Source: JAAXHH01 sp965248395
Lineage (GTDB): Bacteria > JAAXHH01
Assembly: GCA_965248395.1 (NCBI GenBank)
Contig: OZ252103.1
Location: 372,001 to 436,000, forward strand
Length of the DNA stretch: 64,000 nt
Reading direction: 5' to 3'
Below the pieces are notes generated by a model that was given only the letters and a program-made list of their open reading frames with translations, was not told the origin of the DNA and ran no database searches. The stretch's first letter is position 1. Every line of letters starts with the position of its first letter. Position numbers and translations under genes: made by a program. Shown piece after piece: positions 58,911 to 64,000 of the stretch.

Positions 58911-59759
58911 CTACTTCAGGGCATGCCCGGGCACACGGTTCCAGGTAACCGGCTCTTCCCCGCCCTCGTAGACCGCGGTCAGCGGCTTCAATTCGCCCCG
59001 GGTGACATCCGTCCAGGTCTCCGGTCGGGGATGTCGCGCGAGGTGGGCCCGGATCGATTCAGGCAACTGGTGATACAGGGGGATGTACCACAGGGTGATC
59101 ACCGTGCGCCGTCGGTCGCCCTTGTTCCCGTGGGCTCCGTGCAGCAACCGGGAATCGCCGATGACCAGGTCGCCTGCACGTACCGGCACGTCCACTTCGC
59201 CTTGTGCGGGCTGGTAGGCCGGATGGTCTGGGTCGGTCATGGACCGCAGATCATCGGTGTGGGCTTCCTCGACGTGCTCGTGCATGGGATGACGGTGAAG
59301 GTGGGAACCGGCGATCGCCTTCAGGCACCCGTTGCTGCGGTCGGTGTCGACCAGGTAGTACATCAGGAAGAGTTGCTGCGGCGGGGGCTCGTAGCTGCAG
59401 GGTTCGTTCCACCCCCACCAGTCCTGGTGCCAGAACAACGCCGGGCTGCGGGGCGGTTTGCTGATTACGAAACCGGACATCCATACGGGTCTGTCGAACC
59501 CGAGATCGGCCAGCGCAGACAAAGCAGGGGGGTAGGCAACCAGTTCGGCGAAGAACAATTCATCGAAGACGCTGATCATGCTTCCGGTGGATTTCTGTTC
59601 GATAAAGTGGGACGCAGGCTGGGCGTCAAGCAGCCGGGCGGACGCGGTCCTCACCCGTTCCAGCATGTCCGGTTGGAGTACCTGCTCGAACACGCAGAAC
59701 CCGTCGCGCAGCAACTGGTCATACTGGTCCTGCGCCGCCCTGACCGCCATGGTTCTCAC
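58911..59759 (-). CDS. Phytanoyl-CoA dioxygenase family protein (fourth of four)
   Basis: A 282-residue PhyH-type dioxygenase. The HxD motif is in LFWHQDWWGWNEPC, GCLKAIAGSHLHRH stands for the G-S-H signature, VIGDSRLLHGAHGNKGD holds the distal His, and RRRTVITLWY the 2-oxoglutarate Arg. It differs from the other three at most positions outside the motifs, so this is not a recent duplication. It stands between the GH32 gene (140 bases away) and the DUF1854 gene (113 bases away). Substrate unknown. Confidence 0.88.
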   Translation of the reverse strand: MRTMAVRAAQDQYDQLLRDGFCVFEQVLQPDMLERVRTASARLLDAQPASHFIEQKSTGSMISVFDELFFAELVAYPPALSALADLGFDRPVWMSGFVISKPPRSPALFWHQDWWGWNEPCSYEPPPQQLFLMYYLVDTDRSNGCLKAIAGSHLHRHPMHEHVEEAHTDDLRSMTDPDHPAYQPAQGEVDVPVRAGDLVIGDSRLLHGAHGNKGDRRRTVITLWYIPLYHQLPESIRAHLARHPRPETWTDVTRGELKPLTAVYEGGEEPVTWNRVPGHALK

Positions 59760-59872
59760 CTCTGCCTACTACTGTCTGCTACTGCCTGCTTCTACCGGTT
59801 GGGTTTAGCTTTTACCGGGATTCTCCGCGCATCTGCGTCTTCGATGCCTCGCCGTCCGGATGCGTCATCCCG

Positions 59873-60427
59873 TCAGACGTTGGTCTCGATCAGCCGGATG
59901 CTGTTCGGTTCCAACCGGGTGTAGTCGATGATCTCGAACCTGTTGCCGTCGACGTCGGTAAGCAGCAGACGTTTTTCCGAGGCCCAGTGGGTGTTTTCGT
60001 GCCCGCGGATGACGAACTCCCTTTTCCCCCGATCGGTCGTCACGTCCCAGTAGGTCACGCCGAATTCCATCTGGATGGAGTGCACCTGCTCGATTTTCGC
60101 CTTGAGATAGCGATGGGCGAGCTCTTCCTTGATCACCCGACGCGACTCGTCATCCAGGTCGTTCAGGTCCTTGACGAACGCCACTTCCTCGTTCTTGATG
60201 TCCAGCAGAGAAACGTAGTGGTCCGGGTACGCCATGGGCGACGCCTGAACCGGGCGGACCCGGATATAGGACCGCTCGTTCCGCACGGTCATGCGCACCG
60301 TTTTCACGGGCGCGCGGTATACGCGGATCTCATGGGCGAGGTACGGTTCGATAGGCGCGTTTTCGATGCCCGGTTCGAAATCGGACGTTTCCAACGCCGC
60401 TTTCTGTTCTTCCGTCATATCGTTCAC
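59873..60427 (-). CDS. DUF1854 family protein, ABC exporter accessory
   Basis: A 184-residue protein of the DUF1854 family. Its features are DHYVSLLDIKNEEVAFVKDLNDLDDESRRVIKEEL, read in separate blocks, then GVTYWDVTTDRGKREFVIRG, then HWASEKRLLLTDVDGNRFEI and IDYTRLEPNSIRLIE. There is no signal peptide or membrane helix. DUF1854 genes are often found beside ABC exporters, and here it begins 11 bases after one. The function of the domain is unknown; it may modulate the adjacent exporter pair. Confidence 0.85.
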   Translation of the reverse strand: MNDMTEEQKAALETSDFEPGIENAPIEPYLAHEIRVYRAPVKTVRMTVRNERSYIRVRPVQASPMAYPDHYVSLLDIKNEEVAFVKDLNDLDDESRRVIKEELAHRYLKAKIEQVHSIQMEFGVTYWDVTTDRGKREFVIRGHENTHWASEKRLLLTDVDGNRFEIIDYTRLEPNSIRLIETNV

Positions 60428-60438
60428 CCTGCCTGTGG

Positions 60439-62712
60439 TTAATGGCCGTTGGTGCTCCGGTTCGGATCGTTCCTGCCACCGCCGACGGCCATGATGGCGG
60501 TGCTCGCCCGCTGCGTTTCAACCATGCGGTAGAAGTGGCCTTTCATTTCCATCAACTCGGCATGCGTCCCGGTCTCGACGATCCTCCCCTCGTCAAGTAC
60601 CACCAGGCGATCGGCGCGGCGGAGCGTCGAAAGCCGGTGGGCAATGGCGAAGGTGGTGCGCCCCTTGACGAGATTGGCGATCGCGTCCTGTATGAGTTTT
60701 TCGGTATGCGTATCCACCGACGAGGTCGCCTCGTCCAGGATCAGGATGCGGGGATCGTGGATGATCGCCCGCGCGATGGCGAGACGCTGCTTTTCTCCTC
60801 CGGACAGTTCCTTGCCGTTTTCGCCGATCTGCGTATCGTATCCGTCCGGTTTCCCGCAGATGAAGTCGTGGGCGTTCGCCGTGCGGGCCGCCTTTATTAT
60901 CTGCTCTATGGACGCGTCCGGGCTGCTGTACCGGATATTCTCCGCTACGGTGCCGCTGAAGAAGAAGGAGTCCTGCAGCACGACCCCGATCTGCTTCCGC
61001 AGGTCGTCCAGCTTGATGTCCCGGATCGGCACGCCGTCGATGGTCAGTTCGCCCTCGTCGATGTCGTAGAATCGGCACAGCAGGTTCGTCATCGTCGTCT
61101 TTCCCGAACCGGACTTGCCGACCAGGCCGATCATTTCGCCCGGCGCCACGTGCAGTTTGATCTCGTGCAGGACGGGCAGGCCCGCCTCGTAGGCGAAGAA
61201 GGCGTCCTTGAATTCCACCTCGCCCTGCATGTCCGGCATCTTCTCCGGTTGTTCCTGGTCTTCGGTCTCCGCCGGCGTGTCGATGATTTCGAAGACCTTT
61301 TCGGCGCCGCTCAGCGCGCGGCTCGACCAGGTGTTCAATTCTCCGAACCACCGAAGCGGCTCGTACAACATCCAGAGATAGCTGATGAACATCATGAGGG
61401 AGCCCAGGGTGAACGTCTCGTCGATGATGGCGACGCCCCCGAAGAACCAGACCAGGATCAAGCCCGACGAGGTGAGCATGCTTACCGTGCCGAAAAAGAG
61501 AGCCGCTTCCTTCTCGCTCTCGAAGTCCCCGCGGAAGACGCCTTCGTTATTGCCCTTGAACCGCCGCATTTCCCGCTTCTCCTGGACGAAGGTCTTGACC
61601 ACCCGCACCGACGCGAGCATCTCGCTTGCCAGCCCAACCAGCTTTCCCCAGCGGTAGTACTTTGTCCGGTAGGCCCGTATCAGCCGTCTCCAGAAGAACC
61701 AGCTTCCGGCGACCAGCAGGGGTATGGGAATGAGCACGAGCAGCGTCAACTGCCAGCTGGTGACGAAGAGCAGGATCAGGATGCCGATCAGCAGCAGGAA
61801 GTTGGTCAGGATATAGGGCACGCCGTCGACCAGGAACCACATCATGCTTTCCGTGTCGTTGGACACCCGCGAGATGAGGGACCCAACCTGCCTCTTGTTG
61901 TAGAATTTCATATCGAGGCGGGACAGGTTCTCGTACAGTTCTTCCCGGATGGCCACCGTCACGCGTCCGCCAAGCCACACGGACAGGCGGTCCTTGAAGA
62001 TCTCCAGAACGTAGGAGACCAGCCGGATGACCGCGAAGGCGCCGACGAGCAGGTAGAGCAGCGTGAACCCGTCCTCGGCTGTTCCCTGGCCCCCACCGAC
62101 AAGTACACCGTCGATGATGTGCTTCATGATGTAGGGTGGTCCGAGCTCGGCCAGGGTATATACAAACGACAACAGGACCATCAGGGCGACCCGGGTCCTG
62201 AAGGGGAACATGTAGCCCATGACGCGCTTGAGCATCGCCAGGCGTTTCGTGCACGCGGAACAGATGCCGTTCGCTTCGGGCAGGAGGCGTCCGCACTTGT
62301 CGCACCTTGTCCTGTCGACCTCGCTCTCCATTTCGACCGGTTTTTCTTTTATCAGTTGGTCGATACCCCGGACGATCTGGGCGAACTTGGCGCGCTGCGT
62401 GGGCGTATAGTGCAGGAATTCGACCTGCTCGGTCCCGATTTCCACGTTCAGCCGAACGGCGCCCACCAGCTCTTCGACGGACGCGCCACGGGCTTCTTTC
62501 AGTTCAATCGTCTCGGCGCCGTTCGGGCTGCCCGGATCGAAACGCATCAGGCGCTGATCGGTCACAACGAGCCAGCGTTCTTCGAAAAGCAAGTCCTCTG
62601 ACAGGTCGCTTGCGACCGTGATGACAACGTTCTCTCCGTCCCGCAGCGTGTTCCGGCACCGGTCGGCCAGCCCGTCGGGCATTTTTTCTTCGTAAGTCGT
62701 GGTTTCCGTCAT
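60439..62712 (-). CDS. ABC exporter (fused permease/ATPase) with N-terminal PH-like domain and zinc ribbon
   Basis: A 757-residue protein, long for a half-exporter. Residues 1-125 form an extra soluble domain (ERWLVVTDQRLMRFDPG, then EFLHYTPTQRAKFAQIV), similar to a PH-like/YokE-type domain, followed by a four-Cys zinc ribbon (C137, C140, C151, C154). About six membrane helices follow from residue 165. The ATPase has Walker A GLVGKSGSGKTTMTNL, signature ELSGGEKQRLAIARAI, Walker B RILILDEATSSVD and the switch His in FAIAHRLSTL. It likely pairs with the upstream exporter gene as a heterodimer. Substrate unknown. Confidence 0.9.
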   Translation of the reverse strand: MTETTTYEEKMPDGLADRCRNTLRDGENVVITVASDLSEDLLFEERWLVVTDQRLMRFDPGSPNGAETIELKEARGASVEELVGAVRLNVEIGTEQVEFLHYTPTQRAKFAQIVRGIDQLIKEKPVEMESEVDRTRCDKCGRLLPEANGICSACTKRLAMLKRVMGYMFPFRTRVALMVLLSFVYTLAELGPPYIMKHIIDGVLVGGGQGTAEDGFTLLYLLVGAFAVIRLVSYVLEIFKDRLSVWLGGRVTVAIREELYENLSRLDMKFYNKRQVGSLISRVSNDTESMMWFLVDGVPYILTNFLLLIGILILLFVTSWQLTLLVLIPIPLLVAGSWFFWRRLIRAYRTKYYRWGKLVGLASEMLASVRVVKTFVQEKREMRRFKGNNEGVFRGDFESEKEAALFFGTVSMLTSSGLILVWFFGGVAIIDETFTLGSLMMFISYLWMLYEPLRWFGELNTWSSRALSGAEKVFEIIDTPAETEDQEQPEKMPDMQGEVEFKDAFFAYEAGLPVLHEIKLHVAPGEMIGLVGKSGSGKTTMTNLLCRFYDIDEGELTIDGVPIRDIKLDDLRKQIGVVLQDSFFFSGTVAENIRYSSPDASIEQIIKAARTANAHDFICGKPDGYDTQIGENGKELSGGEKQRLAIARAIIHDPRILILDEATSSVDTHTEKLIQDAIANLVKGRTTFAIAHRLSTLRRADRLVVLDEGRIVETGTHAELMEMKGHFYRMVETQRASTAIMAVGGGRNDPNRSTNGH

Positions 62713-62827
62713 CCTTCAGCGTCCGTTCCTATTATCATACAGCGTCTGTTCCGGTCATCGATCTTCTGGGTTCCGCGGCCGGTGGCCAGGGACCGTCCAT
62801 CCCCGGCTTGGGATTAGTCTTCCGTGC

Positions 62828-64000
62828 TCACGCCACCTCAATGATTTCGGCAGTGGCTTTCTGCAGGTGCACCAGGTGGTGAAAGTGTCCGCGCTTGTCG
62901 ACCAGTTCCCCGTGGGTGCCCACCTCGACGACGCGTCCCTGGTCGAGCACCACCAGGCGGTCGGCGTCCCGCAACGTGGAAAGCCGGTGGGCGATGGCGA
63001 TCGTCGTGCGCCCCTCGATCAGCCTGGCTATGGCCTCCTGGAGCTGCTTCTCCGTCTGGGCGTCCACCGAAGAGGTCGCCTCGTCCAGGATCAGGATGCG
63101 GGGATCGTGCAGAATCGCCCGGGCAATGGATACACGCTGCTTCTCGCCCCCCGACAGGCCGGTACCTTTTTCGCCGAGAATGGTATCGTAGCCGTCCGGC
63201 TTGGTGAGTATGAAATGATGGGCGTTGGCTGCCCTGGCCGCCTCCATGATCTCGTCGAAGGTCGCCTCCGGCCTGCCGTAGGAGATGTTCTCCCGTATCG
63301 TCCCGTTGAACAGGATCGGTTCCTGCATCACCACGCCGATATGGCGGCGCAGGTCTTCGAGCCGGATGTCGCGGATGTCGACACCGTCCAGCTTTATCAC
63401 GCCGTAGTCCACGTCGTAGAAACGGCAGATGAGATTGACCGTAGTGCTCTTGCCGGCGCCGGACTTGCCGACCAGGCCGATCATCTCGCCGGACTCGATG
63501 TGTATGTCGATGTCCTTGAGCACCGGCAACGCGGCGTCGTAGCCGAACGTCACGCGCTCGAAGACGATGTCGCCCCGCGTGTGCGGCATTGGCGCTGCGT
63601 CCTCGTCGTCATAGGCCTCCGGCGGGGTATCGATGATCTCGAATATGCGCTCGGCGGCGCTCATCGCCCGGGTCATCCAGCTGTTTACACGGCCCAGCCA
63701 GCGCAGCGGTCCGTAGAACATGTGGAGGTAGAAATAGAACAGCATCAGCTCGCCCATCGTCAGTTCCTGGCCGAGGACCTGCTGACCGCCGACGAGCCAG
63801 ACCACGATAAAACCCAGGAAATTAAGCAGGCCCATGGTGGAGAAGTAGCTAATCCACTGTTTTTCGGTCCAGTACTCGAGTTCGAACATGGATCTCGCGT
63901 TGCGTTTGAACCGGTCGACTTCCCTGGATTCCTGCGCGAAGGCCTTGACGATGCGTATGCCCGAAAGCGATTCCTGTATATGCGTATAGAAGCCTTCCCA
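62828..64000 (-). CDS. ABC exporter (fused permease/ATPase), 5' end outside the window
   Basis: The frame remains open to the window edge: the 37 codons upstream of the internal ATG at 63889 encode WEGFYTHIQESLSGIRIVKA, FAQESREVDRFKRNARS, a normal exporter segment, so the gene starts beyond 64000. The visible 390 residues cover the last membrane helices and the ATPase with Walker A GLVGKSGAGKSTTVNLICRF, signature LSGGEKQRVSIARAI, Walker B RILILDEATSSVD and IAIAHRLSTL. The next gene, starting 115 bases downstream, is a related exporter half, so the two probably form a heterodimer. Confidence 0.92.
   Translation of the reverse strand, partial: WEGFYTHIQESLSGIRIVKAFAQESREVDRFKRNARSMFELEYWTEKQWISYFSTMGLLNFLGFIVVWLVGGQQVLGQELTMGELMLFYFYLHMFYGPLRWLGRVNSWMTRAMSAAERIFEIIDTPPEAYDDEDAAPMPHTRGDIVFERVTFGYDAALPVLKDIDIHIESGEMIGLVGKSGAGKSTTVNLICRFYDVDYGVIKLDGVDIRDIRLEDLRRHIGVVMQEPILFNGTIRENISYGRPEATFDEIMEAARAANAHHFILTKPDGYDTILGEKGTGLSGGEKQRVSIARAILHDPRILILDEATSSVDAQTEKQLQEAIARLIEGRTTIAIAHRLSTLRDADRLVVLDQGRVVEVGTHGELVDKRGHFHHLVHLQKATAEIIEVA

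Noticed and set aside
58791..59924. A 377-codon open frame on the plus strand.
   Set aside because: It covers the antisense of the fourth dioxygenase gene and its flanks, and has no motif or ribosome binding site.
60442..62601. A 719-codon open frame on the plus strand.
   Set aside because: It is antisense to the ABC exporter gene, which has complete Walker and signature motifs; the translation has no recognisable domain.
1..64000. tRNA, rRNA and riboswitch genes.
   Set aside because: I found no cloverleaf-like or conserved aptamer sequence in the intergenic regions by eye. A covariance-model search would be decisive.

Overview
The window looks like a chromosomal segment of a high-GC Gram-negative bacterium of the FCB superphylum, most likely Latescibacterota or a close relative. 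This is inferred from gene content, not from a marker tree: a PorV-like outer-membrane beta-barrel end, four phytanoyl-CoA-type dioxygenases, several GH32 enzymes, xylose-isomerase-type TIM barrels, enolase-superfamily and PIG-L proteins. No rRNA, tRNA, CRISPR array, prophage or transposase was found.

Layout. 1-10.6 kb: a PorV-like fragment faces a tight minus-strand run of nine genes (class III aminotransferase, Tat-exported HisC-like aminotransferase, NudC, two tandem GH32 copies, MDR dehydrogenase, ankyrin protein, GNAT, glutaminyl cyclase). 10.6-16.2 kb: a CcmI-like lipoprotein, then plus-strand cold-shock/glyoxalase fusion, polyphosphate glucokinase, an unknown gene and an orphan DNA methyltransferase, then a minus-strand TIM barrel and unknown helical protein. 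16.2-25.9 kb: rhamnose mutarotase, PIG-L, MFS exporter, enolase-superfamily dehydratase, a VapBC pair, dioxygenase, hydroxypyruvate isomerase-like protein, two amidohydrolases and a BIG2-repeat lipoprotein. 26-30.9 kb: amino acid permease, two poorly known proteins and a methyltransferase. 30.9-40.7 kb (minus): epimerase, cysS, orphan binding protein, dioxygenase, FAD amine oxidase, AcpH-like protein, hydrolase-OsmC fusion, UPF0182. 40.9-46.3 kb: MtnK-like kinase, DUF2064 transferase, murD, 3-hydroxyacyl-CoA dehydrogenase, M24 peptidase. 46.3-49.1 kb: a scarred duplication containing broken Fic and M24 copies around a serine hydrolase gene, then an intact fic. 49.3-56.2 kb: transketolase, FGGY kinase, class I aldolase, aminotransferase, dioxygenase. 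56.3-64 kb (minus): D-cysteine desulfhydrase-like enzyme, canonical GH32, dioxygenase, DUF1854 protein and two ABC exporters, the last running off the window.

Taken together the region supports scavenging of fructans and other carbohydrates, sugar acids and amines. GH32 hydrolases, polyphosphate glucokinase, FGGY kinase, transketolase and aldolase feed central metabolism. The enolase-family, mutarotase, isomerase and amidohydrolase genes suggest deoxysugar or sugar-acid use, and permease, oxidase, aminotransferase and desulfhydrase genes suggest amino compound use. Housekeeping genes (cysS, murD, tkt) lie among them.

The strongest unusual observations are: (1) the duplicated M24-Fic unit, in which each copy lost a different gene and a serine hydrolase gene occupies the interior of the dead fic; (2) the tandem GH32 pair, which lacks the acid/base glutamate that the third GH32 in the window keeps; (3) an ABC exporter with an N-terminal PH-like domain and zinc ribbon next to DUF1854; (4) a cold-shock domain fused to a glyoxalase-fold domain. 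Start sites were moved inward from the longest open frame where a ribosome binding site, a signal peptide or a neighbouring gene argued for it.
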